From assembly GCF_023856365.1 (NCBI RefSeq), contig NC_064542.1:14546863-14610862 (forward strand): DNA of 64,000 nucleotides, in the 5' to 3' direction. The DNA comes from Brienomyrus brachyistius. Its lineage: Eukaryota > Chordata > Actinopteri > Osteoglossiformes > Mormyridae. The notes beneath the pieces were generated by a model. That model did not search any database and had not been told where the DNA came from. It saw only the letters and a list, made by a program, of their open reading frames with translations. The stretch's first letter is position 1. Each line of letters starts with the position of its first letter. This document shows positions 10,506 through 23,291 of this stretch, piece by piece. The position numbers were made by a program, and so were the translations under genes.

Positions 10506-13180
10506 TATAATAAGACCATATGAGCAGGTGCAGTCTCCACTTTAGAGGTGATTATGGCTGAAGTTGGGTAAAAAGTGTATTTTTTTTTGTAGTATCTACA
10601 CAGTGTATTTCTGTGCTTAACCACATGCTTTGAGTTGCAATTGTCAGAAAGCAGTTAATTGGGTGAAAACATCAGCAAGTTCACCATGTCAGCAACGGGC
10701 CAACACAGGTTATCGATAAAAATAAAAAACAGTCTACAACTGTGCAAAACAATTAAGTGAAAGAGTGCATTACAATGCCTTAAGCACAGCCGTCTCAAAG
10801 CAAACACAAAATATAGCGTATCACAGGACAAAAGCACGGAAGTAATTGCAATAATAAGAAACAGTTACCCTGTTCCATAACAAGTCATGCTACAGTTAGC
10901 TCAAAACAACTCAGCTTCTACAGTAGCATAACTACACAACTGGAGTACCTATCATTCACCAGTGAATGCAAATTAAATCCTAAAATCAAAGGTGTGCATC
11001 TGTATGTATGTATGTGTGTATATGTATGTCTGTCTGTGTCTGCTGTCAGCAGACCCTGCACCAGTGTCCTTTGCTGTGCAGCGAGGCGTGCAAAGGGCGC
11101 ATATTACACAAAACACCATAATTAACACAAACAGCTGAAGACAATATGTGAACAGAGACTGCTGATGCACATGCACCCTTCTCCCCCTAATAATTTTTGT
11201 CTAGATTTAATGCTGACAGCATGTATAATTAACATATCAGAGAGTTTAATTTTCAGCTTTTTTATGGGCTGCTCCTTTTCCATTTATCTATTTTTTTTAA
11301 CAAATAAATGGTAATTTCCCTACTTGTTATAAAATTTCCACATATATATGTAAATAGATTTGCCTTGGGCCGTACCACTGCAAAACACAAAAGTTACGTT
11401 TCATGATTGTTTTTCAATGCCATTTGAGAAAGAAGCACTGAACTCCTACAAATCAGACATTTTTCTGCTATTGGTGCATCTTTTATTAAGGACTGAAAAA
11501 CAGAGAGCTGACTATATCCTTAAACTTGTCAGTTTTTTTTTTCTCAAAAAGGTTTCACAAGCCTCAGGTTGTCAAAGAAGTTAAAGAAGGCCTGTCTGTT
11601 TAAGAAAAACAAGCTGTAACTGTTGAGTCACACGGAATATTTTTGCATTGTGAAGTCAATTCAGAGTTTATGAATAGTGAACATGTTCTCCCTCTATCCA
11701 GGTCCTTGAAGCTCAGGCAAGTCAGAGTCAATCTCACAAGGATGAGCTCCATTTGCACGACCTTGTTTTTCAAACCTGTATCACGGCTGGGGAGATTAAG
11801 CATTAGGAAAAACACACCGCTGGCATCATACTTACTCAAAAGATGCGGCTGATGCCTCTCAAACCTCTTCTCCTGCGCCCATTCTCTCATTGTCCTTTGA
11901 GTCTTCGACGAGGTCCCTCTTCGCTTCTCGTTTAGCTTCAAAATGCCGGGTGATGTTGAGGTAAATTGAATTTAGTGAACAAAAAAGAGAAAAGATCAGA
12001 GTCTTTCTGTTTTGGTAAGGTGAGCGTGCGGTAGCATACCACTGTTAGCTGCAGGTGCTCGCCAGCGGAGAGGGTCCCAAAATATAACTTCTTTCGAAAG
12101 TCAGCTCTCCATCAAGTGTTACAAAATAGAACAGCCAATATTCATATAGATAGAAAATTGTCTGTACAGATATTTGTTCATAGTTTGGCACATTAATTTC
12201 AGTATTATGATAATCCTTTTTTTGCCGATAGTGCATATGTTTCTGTACAATGGCATTAACAAAAATCGTACTCTGAAAGATGAGTAAGAGCCTTTTTGCA
12301 AGTAATATTCGACATATTTTCGGTTTAGAACTGAACGTCTCGGGCTCTGTTTCCACTCGGGCCCTCGGGGGGTAAAAAAAAAACAAATGACAAGTTCATT
12401 CCACGTATAAGAATAAAAATAAGACAATATGGTAATCTCACACACAAACACATACAAACACACATAGATAGATAGATGGTGGATGATTGATAGAGATATA
12501 ATCCACATAAAAATGTTCCCTTTTTGCATCAGAAAAAAAAAATCTTCCTTAAGACATTTTTCCGCACTCTTGAGTGATCTATGGTCTGTAATGGTGGATA
12601 ATTATGGATCTTCACAGGATGGAGTAGTTCTCCCTCATGACACAAGTCAGAGTGTAGACTGACTTTGACATGGAGGACACCCATATTCTGTGTAAAACAA
12701 AAATGGGGACTCTTTTTACTTAAAGCATTCGTATAAAGCTACATGTTATTAAATCATATTATGAAGGGCAGCAAGTTTCACATGGGGAAGAAAAAACATT
12801 TCACAAAAAAGGCTTTTAAACATTTTCAAGGCTTTTTTTCTGACAAAAATAACCCAAACAAAATAACGAAAAAAGAAAATTAAAACCAGCGAAAAGCAGC
12901 AACAGAGCAAGAAACAATTGCAGCCATGGTACTTTAAAATCCCAGTCAAGCTGGACACAATCACTCAATAGGTAGTTTGCAAGTACAAGGAGTTTCTCAT
13001 GCAAGTTTTTCATTTTGTCTTCAGGGAAATAAGGTTGTGGGGGGTAGTCAGGAGAAATGTCTTTGCCATGCAACGCTTGCATTGAGTCAGTGAGGGGGGG
13101 GGGGAGTAAAGGGACGAGGGGGCAGAGCAGGCTGTGGGAGCAAAGTGAGGAAGGGTGCGACTGTAGCCAGCTACAAAATA

Positions 13181-16100
13181 TTACCTCAGTTTTTCATAAG
13201 AGGCCATCAATGCTAAGTCCTTACTTGGGTCTCGCTCTGCTCGCTTTCCTTTACTGTTTTCCACCCGGGGGAATTTTGCACTGGTTTTGTGACGGTACAT
13301 TTTTTTGTGTGCAGGACCATTGGTGCTTGGGGTGCCTAGGGCAGGTTTATCGAACATGTTGCAGCCTAGTGCGAGCTGGGGGAAAAAGGGATGTGAGGCA
13401 TTAAACTTGGACTGGTTTTTACCAGCCTTGCCTGTGGACTTCCTGCCCTTGGTCACTCCCGGCGAGGTGGCTCCTTTCCTCTTGGAGTCTGGTGTTGTCC
13501 CTGCCAGGATTTTGAGTGTCTTTAACTTAAGGCTGTTAGCCTCAGGGGGCTGGCAGGCCCCAGATGCAGGACTCCATAGTGGCTCGATGGAGGCCATCAT
13601 AAACCGCTGAACTTCGGCCATGCCGGAAGCGATGTTGGATAAGATGTTGGAAGGCTCCTCAAATTCTCGCTGGTCATCATCTAGAAGGTTGTTCCTATCA
13701 GACCAGCCCGTGCTGGGGTCCTTTACCAAAGGCCAATCCCCTGACACCCCCATGAGGTTCCCACCAGAAGCTCCCATGTTGTCTATCAGGTTACGAGCTC
13801 TTGGGGGCAGTCTGGACCCCCCTGCCTGACCTTTACCGGTTTTCCCATCAGGTGGGTTCTTTAACTTTTTAGGTGACCGAGAATTCTGCCGGGGGGTCTT
13901 GCTTTTCTCTGCCTTAGCTGTTTTCGGAGCCTTCGTCTTCTTTGTACCTTTCTGTTCTGGGAAGGAGCCCTGTCCTGCAGTTTGTTTGCTGGTGATTTTC
14001 TTTTTTGACCTTGGACCTTTGGCACAGTTCACAATTTGATTACCCTGCTCATCAAAGTTCCCCACGCTAGCATCCTTCTCAATCAGTCCCATGCCATCAT
14101 CATCATTGAAGGTGTGGAACTGGAACTGGTGACTGTTGGCTGTGAGTGTGGCAGCCTGGTGTTCCTGCTGTGGTATGAGGTTGCAGTCCCACTTCATCTC
14201 TGATGTACCACCCAGAGTCATTTCACGGGCTTCTTGGTATGTCTTAGCCACTCCCCCTCCTTTCATCTCTGGGCCCATCACCTGGGGCGACAAATTGGGG
14301 GTATCCGGAGGGGACATCTCTGACAGCGATGAGTGCCGAAATTTATCGGGAGTAAAGTTGGAGATATCCAGCAGATCCGTCGACTCCCTCAGGGGTGTGA
14401 TTGCGTCAACACTTTGCTGGATCACCAGCTTTGGGCTGCAGTGGGCCAAGAAGTTATCGTTCATGTCATCTTCGCCATCTTTCTCGCAGGACTTTAGACT
14501 CAGAGAGCTGTAATTGCTAGAAGTAGCTGACAACGAACCCACTGAGTCAAAACTGATGAGCCTGCCGTTGTCTGTATTCAGCGTTCCTCTTTGCAACTGT
14601 AAGTGTCCCTCCCCACACGGCGCCTGACACGCCTGATAATCGGCATCGGACGGCAGGGGCTGCTCCGGCAAATAATTCTTCTCATACAGCAGTCTGTTGC
14701 TGTCCAAGTTCAGCTGGCTGTATCCAGAGACAGACAAGTTGTCTGCCATTGGCACAGGCAAGGGGCCAGAAAAGCTGTTAGGCATAATGGGGGTTTCTGG
14801 AATGTCAGGTGCAAATGGAGCCTGGCTGGGGCCGAGCTGCGAATGCCACATATGGGTGAAATTTGGTTCAATCTGGCAGTTTTGAGGCGACTGCTGGAGT
14901 TCGGATTCAGAGGGTGGAGAGAGGACACAGCTCTGGGCAAGCTGCAGAGAAGTGAACTGCTTCTCTTCCTGGGAAAGACCAACCGGGTACTGCCTGGGGG
15001 GCTGCTGGGGGAAGAAAGAAATTCCGGTGCTACTCGATGTATCTGATGCATCTAACAGTGTCTGCAGATAGCCTCCGGGGACAACTGGTACACTTGTAGC
15101 CACATTCACAGATGGCGTGGTTTTGTCAGGAGAGCAGGTGGCTGATACAAAAGTGGATTTTTTAGAGGCATTGGCAGTGTGATTTTCACACAAATGGGGG
15201 CTGCTTGCAGCCGAGTCCATTGCTTCATCCTTCACACTCCTGACAGAGTCCTGATTTTGTAATACAGCACAAATCTCCGCTCGGTCCGTCATGCTTCTGT
15301 CCTCTTCCATGTCTTTCATTTTTTTGCTCCTCAGCCGTGCCTCACTTTTGAATTTCCGTATACGCACTACTTTATTTCCAATTCTCTTGTCATCCCTTTC
15401 TTGCGATCTGCTGTTCGGTGTGCTAGTGTGTGTGATGTCATTTGCGGCTATCGTACTTGCACGGCTGGAGGTTGCTATAGTTAATGGCACGCCTGTAACA
15501 GTTGCATCGTCTTCGGTGCTGCCTCCCTGCTTGCTTGGTGATTGTTCCACAGCTTGGATTCTCTGAATCCTGAGCCTGTTTGCTATCTTGTATTTCCGTT
15601 TAGGGGGACTCAAACTGAAGGGACGATTGCGACCATTCAGTCGAAAATGATGTTTATCACGCACGACCAGCCTACGTCTTTCCTCCATGTCCTGTTGTCT
15701 CTTTTGCCAGAAACTCTTCAGAGGGGCCAGTTTCTCATACTGGTTCATTGCATCCTCAGTTAAGTTCACTGTCAGAACTGCTGGGTCAATTTTACCCAAC
15801 TTCACCAGCATGTGCTTCTCTCCTTTGAACCGGTTGATGATGATGTATTTGATAATGACTGGGGGTTCCTTTCGGGAGGATTTTCGTCTCTTTTTTGGGC
15901 ACCAGTCATCATCCTCCTCCTCCTTTGGACCAACGGGCAGCTTCTCACGTTTCTCAACATTTTTCTCATTCTCGATTGAGTCCACATCGTACAGGTAATC
16001 CTCGCTGTATCTGACTTTCCTTTTAGCTCGCAGTCTATAATTTAGCTGACTGGAGGAGCATGACTTCTCCCTGGAGAAAAAGCAGCTTCTTCCCTTAGCC

Positions 16101-17301
16101 TCTCGAAGAGTGTCAGAGGAGGAGCCAGTGCAAGAGCTGTCATCACTGTACTCCCCTGAGTCTTCAGTGGAGTTGTTGAAGTCAAATATATAGCTTCTCT
16201 TTGGACTCCCATCAGGTGTCCCATTGGTAGGGCAGACATTCTTGTCCCCTTTCCTGTCAGGTCCCACAGGATGCATTTCATCTCCTTTGAGCTGTAGTCC
16301 TTCCACATTTTTCTTGATGACCCCACCATCTTTCTTAGTGCAGTTGACAAGAACACTTGGAAAGAAACTGAACTGGGTCTCCTCCTGGAGAACATTTGTC
16401 TTTTCTCGCATGTTGTCCTGGAAGGACTCATAACGGATCTTCAGGGAGCACACATCACTGCTCAGTGTGGAGTCGTCATCATCATCGTCGAACATGTAAT
16501 TGTCCACGTCTTCTTCAGAAAAGAGATTCACTGAAAGCTCATTTTTGGAGCAGAGATCGAGAAGCTCCATTTTGCTCTCACTAATGAAGGATTCAAAGTA
16601 GCCCCAGTCTTGCCCAGTGTTGGATAGTAAGGCCTCTTCTCCATTGCATTTGTCCAGAAGTAGGCCCTCATAAAGATTCTTGGAGGCAGGATCCTCAGAG
16701 TCACTCTCAGACTTCTCAACATCCCTCCTTTCTGTTGCCTGGGCTTTATGGACTGGAAAGCCAAGGAGTTGGTCAGAGAGAAGTTGGTCTCCATACTGGC
16801 AGGCTTCACTGGGCATGATGCCATGCATTCCCATGTCAGACATGGAGCAGCCATCATACTCTCTGTTCACGTCACCCATTTTCAGGCTGATTCCAGGTTC
16901 TGCATCAGCACCATCTTTGCTCTCCATAAAACACCCTAAGCAGGTGCGGCTGGGTTGCATGAGGCAATCCTCTGTCAAGGTGGAGATGCCTCCAGGCTCC
17001 ATCATGGTAAAGGGAGTCTTGTCGCAGTCTTCTGGCAGGGACCAGGGACTCACCCCCTTGGTGACGCAGGATGTGAGGGAAATGGCGTGGGTGGAGGACT
17101 CATCAGCAGCAGGCTCTGGAACCTCTGTCAGGCTCAGGGGGGATGATGGATTCAGCGTGCAGGGATCCTTTGTGGACAGCGTGGCTCTCTGGCAGTCTGC
17201 ACTGCCTTTCTGTGTGCTCGATACGCCAGCTGAGAAGGGGAAATGAATGGCAGCATGTGCAGCAGCATACGGCTTTAGAAGCCCTCCCTGGTCATGTGAT
17301 C
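13181..17301 (-). CDS. nexmif: NEXMIF (KIAA2022), main coding exon
   Basis: A single exon encodes about 1,372 residues. The acceptor is TTTGTTCCTTCTCAG ending at 17302; the codons upstream of it in the same frame (to an ATG at 17347) are intronic. With the 76 coding bases at 25170-25095, phase 1 on both sides, the protein is about 1,398 residues, against 1,516 in human. I recognise NEXMIF from [73 protein letters not shown] (about residue 290), the basic KKRRK signal (about 493) next to [40 protein letters not shown] (about 1002) and [20 protein letters not shown] (about 1240). No enzymatic fold is evident; acidic, serine-rich and lysine-rich stretches predominate. Known role: a nuclear neuronal protein affecting neurite extension and migration, mutated in X-linked intellectual disability. 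The reading ends EKLR then TAA, but that TAA lies inside a potential donor AG/GTAATA. Human NEXMIF continues about 30 residues beyond the same motif as I recall, so the true C-terminus may come from another exon. Confidence 0.95.
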
Positions 17302-18491
17302 CTGAGAAGGAACAAAACATAAACATCGCTTTAGAGCAGTGCAACACGTTACTGGTCTCTCAATCTCTTATTCAACAATTTAGAGCAAAATTTAGGTGGA
17401 CTTCTATTAATTATTGACTGTACATGATTAATGAGGTAAGAATTAAGAACAATAGTAATAAATTGATTTATTTCCTGCAGGTTATTTGTAGTACTGGGAG
17501 TAATATGGTCCTCTCCTTGATTGCATCATTTTAATTTTGTCAGCTGAAGAAATGTATAATTAAGCAAGGACAGCAGCTGGTTTGCAAGAAGCATTAGCTT
17601 TGTTTGCCTTGCATAATTAGTCAACAGCATCAGAGACAGGTATATACACATGGGAAAAGACATTTACCTGCGCTGAAAATAACGCAACTAATAAGCACAG
17701 CCTATGTATCACACCCCCAAGCATTTGGCTTACAAGCAGACATAAACAACAATTCCTGGTTTTAGTGGTGATTTTTTTAACAAAATCCTGAAACTACACC
17801 ATTCTCAGATGGAAATTCCTTACAAATTATCCTCACACACCTCCACAAACACAGTATCTGTCAGTCCGCTATCTGTGCCACCCCCATTAGAGCGCCATGA
17901 AGTTTGCAGTGATGCTGATAAGATACTACTGCATTATGGGAAGCCTTAAAACACCAAATAACGTTTGAATGAGCACTGCTCGTTAGCATATTGAGAAGTG
18001 ATAATGAATAAAGGCATAGAGATTACTAAGAATAGACACATAAATTACTATTTCCATGGTATTCTCATATTTTCCTTTATAGCTACAGCAGTCACAGTAA
18101 ATCCTGACGCAAAATAGTTGACTGTGTAAATTAAATAAAAGATGTGTCCATAATTTGATATATACATTGTACACCAGTCATGAAGATCAAGAATATTTAC
18201 AACCAAACTGACTTGTCGCGAAGTCCTTTGTCGTGAATGTGACACGTTGTCAGCAATAACCTTGTTAACGTATGACATTCTTGAAGTTGTCATTGAATTA
18301 CGTCCCGGTGATGCCTTCATGTGTGTCCTCATCCTTACCCTCCATGTCACATACACGGTAAGGCAGAGCGAGCTCCTCTCGCAGCTGTGAGAAGGATGGA
18401 CATATCAAACGTCCTGCCCAACAGTCCAGCAAGTGAGCATCACAGCACCATGGGACCAGCAGCTTTTGTGAAGTGTGTTGAAAAACTCTAT

Positions 18492-18511
18492 CCCCCCCCC
18501 CCCCCCCCCCC
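18492..18511. repeat. Poly(C) tract, 20 bases
   Basis: An uninterrupted run of 20 C, one of several such tracts in the window. Confidence 0.95.
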
Positions 18512-18841
18512 ATTGAAATTACAGACCCGTCATGGCTCTTACTTGTTATAACCACCTACAGAAGTACTCAGAGGAATTAACCGCCATGCACTTACATAAA
18601 TAAATATCTGTGGAAATGAACTCTGACGCACTGCAGCACTATTCGCTCCCGGATTTTATTTATAAAGTGCTACCTGTCCTGTTCTGCAGTTTAAATAATA
18701 TTGATGTTTGTGTTGCTTAGGTAGACTGTACGTCTAGGGTAATAAAATAACATGTTTCCAGTAAATGGATGAGCAGTTGATATACCCAAAAAACAATTCC
18801 CGAATTGTTCTAATCTAAATATATATGACAGCGTACACATA

Positions 18842-19368
18842 CAGTACAGGCCAAAAGTTTGGACACACCTTCTCATTCAATGTGTTGTCTTTATTTTCAT
18901 GACCATTTACATTGGTAAATTCTCACTGAAGGCATCAAAACTATGAATGAACACGTGGAGTTATGTACTTAACAAAAAAGGGTGACATAACTGAAAACAC
19001 GTTTTATATTCTAGTTTCTGCAAAATAGCCACCCTTTGCTCTGATTACTGCTTTGCACACTCTTGGCATTCTCTCGATGAGCTTCAAGAGGTAGACACCT
19101 GAAATGGTTTTCCAACAGTCTTGAAGGAGTTCCCAGAGGTGTTTAGCAAGTGTGCAAAGCAGTAATCAGAGCAAAGGGTGGCTATTTTGAAGAAATTAGA
19201 ATATAAAACATGTTTTCAGTTATGTCACCTTTTTTTGTTAAGTACATAACTCCACATGTGTTCATTCATAGTTTTGATGCCTTCAGTGAGAATCTACCAA
19301 TGTAAATGGTCATGAAAATAGACACCACATTGAATGAGAAGGTGTGTCCAAACTTTTGGCCTGTACTG
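18842..19368. mobile_element. Foldback (Tc1-like, non-autonomous) element with 220-bp inverted arms
   Basis: The left arm 18842-19061 starts CAGTACAGGCCAAAAGTTTG and the right arm 19149-19368 is its near-perfect inverse, ending CAAACTTTTGGCCTGTACTG. TA lies directly outside both ends (18840-18841 and 19369-19370), the target duplication of Tc1/mariner insertions. The 87-bp centre has no coding capacity. The few mismatches between arms, such as acgttttatattct against the inverse of agaatataaaacat, indicate a fairly recent copy. The ends match a very common fish repeat. Confidence 0.88.
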
Positions 19369-21460
19369 TATCTGAACAGGGCAGGACAAGTACTGATTTC
19401 AGAACCCACATATTAAAACACCATATACAAACATTAACCAAATCAATTTACAGATTTCCTTTAAGTACTTGCCAGTGTATCACACTTTAAGTATTGATAT
19501 AGGCACCAGTTACCAAATTGCCTTGAAAAAAAAGACATCTTCTAAAAAGGAAATGAAAAAATAAGTAAGGAAAATGTCACCGGTTCTCATTCTGAAAAAT
19601 GAGATTATTTCAAAAGCAAATAAGAACATAAAAATACTTTTTAAGTTTATGTGTTTCATGTAAGGGATGCTATTCGTGGTTTTAATGAATGATAAGAAGC
19701 TTAAGCCTGGACTGATCAATCAGCATAAAAAGCAAGTACTTTTTTTATTCTAAAATTGAACAGGTACACTGCTGAATAGCTTATACCACGTTTTGAGCCC
19801 CTAAATATACCGGCCACATTTACCAGTTTAAGTACTGCTGGATTGATTCAGTTAGATACTGAGCGACACATTGTTCTGAGCTTTGTTCACTCATGAAAGC
19901 CAGTCTCTGTTGTGCAAAGATATAGTTTCCCCAGTTGTACAAGTGAATTAATCTAGCTTTATAATAATAATACTGTCAGTCAAATGTATTTAAGGATTTA
20001 TTATTGAACCTGGGGGAAAAAAGAACACCGTTCCATCTTTCATTTACAGCAATGCTGCTGCTGTTTTTTCTTTTCTTCGGTCTAAGCTACTTGGGGCCCC
20101 GTCTGTCTCTTAAATTTCCATAGCGGACAGACGAAAGGATGGGAGGCGGTTAACGGGACAGGAGAACAGGAGAACGGGAGGGTGCGACTTGGCATTCGTC
20201 TTGCAGCTCCTAACCTGAAATCCTCTGGCGTTGGGCTGGCGTCGGATTTCAGTGCGATATGGAACATTTCTCGGGCCTTGCATAATCTCCTCCCGACTCT
20301 GGGCTCCAAAGAGCTACAGGGTACCACAATGAAAGCACGACAGGCAAAAGGAAAGGCTGTGAGAGATAACTGGGGAGAACACTGAGCAATCCTGGCATCT
20401 GGCAGGGGGGATCATCACTGTGCACCTAACCTCTCTCATGTCAAACGCTGACCAGGGCAAATAGCTTTATTTACAACTGGTGCGAATTACCGGTCAGCAT
20501 GAAGGAACTCCATGAAAAAGAAAATCCAGATAAGAAGAGTCCATGTATACTGGAACACATTTTTCATATTTCTGTATGTAGGTCAAAGGGGAGAAGTTTT
20601 TATGGAGCTAGCATGCAGGCTATACTTCTATGCTTTCATAAATTTAATGGCAAAGGATGCTAGATAATGTCAGGTCAAAGATTAAATTTGCACAAACTGT
20701 TCCCATGTGAAAAAGCCCATGTTGTTTCTGCCGATACAAGAGGATCTTTAGGATTGTAGCTGATGCTACAAAAGCTTACAAGAACCTCACAAATAAACCC
20801 TTTAATATGCCTCTAACCACCACGTTTGAGGCAGTCCTTCTCTGAAAAAGCACACTGCTGGATTTCTAATAGCAAATGGATATGTTCACTTTGACAGCAC
20901 TTTCAAAAACGGCCTTCAGCCCTTCAGCACAAGACACTGGATTTCGATTTCAATATGATAACATGCCTCAAAACACAAGAGGACACCCCCTGTTATTGCC
21001 AGTTGGAGGGAAGGGGGGTGTGGACTCTCTAAAGTGAAGACCCCTTTGAAATCTGGGGTGTGGACACTGATCGAATTCTACGAGAGTTCTGCTCAGGGGC
21101 TGCAACATTCGTTTAGCAGGTTTGCCACAGAAAATGACAATGCTAGCTGCAAATGTTCAAATGGCAGCTCATCTGTACAGATCTGAGTGGGCGTGTGCTG
21201 AGGCCAAATTATAATACCTGCATATTCATATGTTCCAATTTCTGGCTGTTATGTTGTGGGTCATATTGTCCATAGGTATATCAAAACAATCCGACGGAGG
21301 AGGGAACTTGTTCAGAAATGCTGAAATATAAAACCGCCGCTGCCAGTATTTTAATTAACTTCGAAAAGATGAAGAAAGTTCTGGATCGCTATGTGTTTAG
21401 GTAAGAGTTGACACTCTACAACCACATGTGGGATTTGAGGTATCCTTATAAACCAGAACA

Positions 21461-21476
21461 CCCCCCCCCCCCCCCC
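21461..21476. repeat. Poly(C) tract, 16 bases
   Basis: An uninterrupted run of 16 C within the NEXMIF intron. Confidence 0.95.
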
Positions 21477-22299
21477 AAATACCAGGGGTAGAGATGTCCG
21501 TCAAGCCAGTCTACTTCACTAGTGGGTAATACAAAGCTAGGATGGACAGAGAAAGTCTGGAAATGTGGCCATCATGCTGGGGTTAACCAGTACACTCTGC
21601 AGTACAGTGTCTTCAGTGGCCAGCATGACTCAGAACCTCGGTTCTTCAAAAAGGTGCAACCTACACAGGCTTCAAATGATGCCGCTCACCGCAGGTGCAT
21701 ACATCAAGCCACTAAAAGTTTGGGGAATTTCTACGTCTTCTGCCTTTTGGCCATTAACACATCCTGCACATGCAGTATACCGAACGCCACCCTCAAGACA
21801 GGACTTATGCTTTTCGATAATATAGTTTTTGTACCTCCAGTGGTAAAAAAAAAGCATTTTCCCCTCTCTGCACACAACTTGGCTACATCTAGGCATTGGA
21901 TGCAGCCCAGCTTTTAATGGTCTATGGCATTTCTGAATGGCAGAGAACGATCAATTATTTCTCATCTGCACCGGATGTTCTATAATGAAAGCTGAGGGAT
22001 GGCAGGATGACTCACTGCTCCGCTGCTACCCCGGCGATGCAGCCTCGGCTTCTGTGGAGCTCGACAAGCGTCGGTCACCCTGCACGTTCTCCTACAGCTC
22101 CGACACGGAGTCAGTGCATAGCTTTCAGACTGAGCTCAAGGGCTGAGCTTAAACTGACCCCCACGGAACCTTAAACCCGAAAGGCCAAAAACGACTGCAG
22201 TTCTTTGAAGAAGGGAGGCCTCATTTTACAGCCATTGTGGCTTGTCTATGCATTGTGGACACAACAAACCTCAGCTGTTTAAGATACACAAATAACAGG

Positions 22300-22505
22300 A
22301 AGTCACTTTATTTTATTTTTTTTTACAGATGCTTCTATTCAAAATGGTGCACATTTCTTGAGGAAGCAGAGTCTGATAATCCCTGGAGAAGTGAGTTACG
22401 GGCTGAGCTCAAGGGCCCAATGGTGAAATCACACTACCAACCATGGGATTTGAATCAGCAGCCTCTCGATTACAGGCACGGTGTCCCCACCAACTGAGCT
22501 TCACA
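22300..22505 (-). repeat. tRNA-derived SINE, nearly complete, minus orientation
   Basis: Read on the minus strand, a tRNA-like head GCTCAGTTGGTGGGGACACC (A box) and GCTGATTCAAATCCC (B box) are followed by the body ccattgggcccttgagctca, the tail tagaagcatctgtaaa and an A/T-rich end. The head, body and tail order matches fish SINEs ending in 'aaagcgtctgctaaatg'. Confidence 0.72.
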
Positions 22506-22789
22506 CCAACCCCAATTACTGAGCAAAGTCATAAGCATCCAAGGAGTGCAGTCATGTACTTTTAGTTGAGAATCGTTTTCCTAATTACAATTAGGTATTC
22601 ATAATTTTTGCAATCTAATACCTAATATTCAACAATGATAAACAAAAAGAAAAACAAATTCACTCGCTGATGTTAACGTTGCTGTTCTTATTATGCGCAT
22701 CTACCTCATGCATTTTTGTGTCAATAAATGTGTTTTTCTTGTCAAGAAAACAACAGTTATATAAAGTCATATTTACATTTAAAGTGAAG

Positions 22790-22810
22790 CCCCCCCCACC
22801 CCCCCCCCCC
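22790..22810. repeat. C-rich tract (21 bases with one A)
   Basis: C8, A, C12 in an otherwise AT-rich stretch of the intron. Confidence 0.9.
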
Positions 22811-22996
22811 AACTGTCTGCTAAGTTTCAGCTCTCAATGAAACCTAGCGCTAGACACAGGTAAAAAGTAGCTTGGCCGATGACTGAATGCGCACTGGGAA
22901 TTCTGGGAGATTGCACATGACAGAAAAACAACTTTAAATAGGCTGTGTTTATTTTTGTACTTGCAAAAATGAAATAGCATTGTCTGCTGCAGAAGT

Positions 22997-23291
22997 GGGC
23001 GGCACAGCAGCGCAATGGCTAGCACTGCAACCTGAAACACACAGGGTTGTGGGTTCAATTCCCACCTTGAGTGTGTGTGGTTGTGTGTGTGTGTGTATAG
23101 ATTACATGTTCTCCCTGGGATCATGCTTGTTTCCTTGTCTGGTTTTCTCCAACAAGCCAACAGGTGAACTGGAATCTACAAATTGTCCTTGATGTTTACG
23201 TGTGAGCCTTGCAATGGACTCAGCCCATCTAATTTGCCCCAGTGCTCCAAGGTTACCGTGACCCTGTACTGGATAAGTGGTTATCGATGGA
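22997..23291 (+). repeat. tRNA-headed long SINE
   Basis: It starts GGGCGGCACAGCAGCGCAAT with an A-box-like ggctagcactgcaa, then a B box GTGGGTTCAATTCCC, a TG-rich piece, 'tacatgttctccctggg', 'ccttgatgtttacgtgtgag', 'gccttgcaatggactcagcc' and finally 'ccgtgaccctgtactggata'. All parts follow, in order, the long fish SINE seen elsewhere in this window. Confidence 0.72.

Larger units (their letters stand above)
9165..13180 (-). other. nexmif: Probable NEXMIF 3' UTR (or 3' UTR plus last intron)
   Basis: About 4 kb of AT-rich sequence lies between the end of the large NEXMIF ORF and the poly(A) signal at 9190-9185. No transposon or SINE is recognisable, in contrast to both flanking spacers, which suggests selection. 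Long 3' UTRs are usual for NEXMIF. The large exon ends exactly at a potential splice donor (see the coding entry), so part of this stretch may be an intron and a short terminal coding exon may lie inside it. A threefold repeated motif sits at 10401-10505. Confidence 0.5.

Noticed and set aside
12816..13082. 88-codon minus ORF directly after the NEXMIF exon
   Set aside because: It has no recognisable family, ends in a low-complexity hydrophobic run, and no adequate acceptor leads into it in frame.
13082..13185. Very short intron from the 13185 donor to a CACAG acceptor near 13143
   Set aside because: It would be in phase with an open frame through 13082, but the intron would be only about 45 bases, below the usual vertebrate minimum, and the 'exon' would start in a C-rich pyrimidine tract.
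13305..17246. Many plus-strand ORFs up to 188 codons across the NEXMIF exon
   Set aside because: They are antisense shadows of the large coding exon.
17302..17347. ATG at 17347 as the NEXMIF start
   Set aside because: It lies upstream of a strong CAG acceptor at 17302, and the start-codon exon at 25219-25095 joins in phase with the correct N-terminal sequence, so these codons are intronic.
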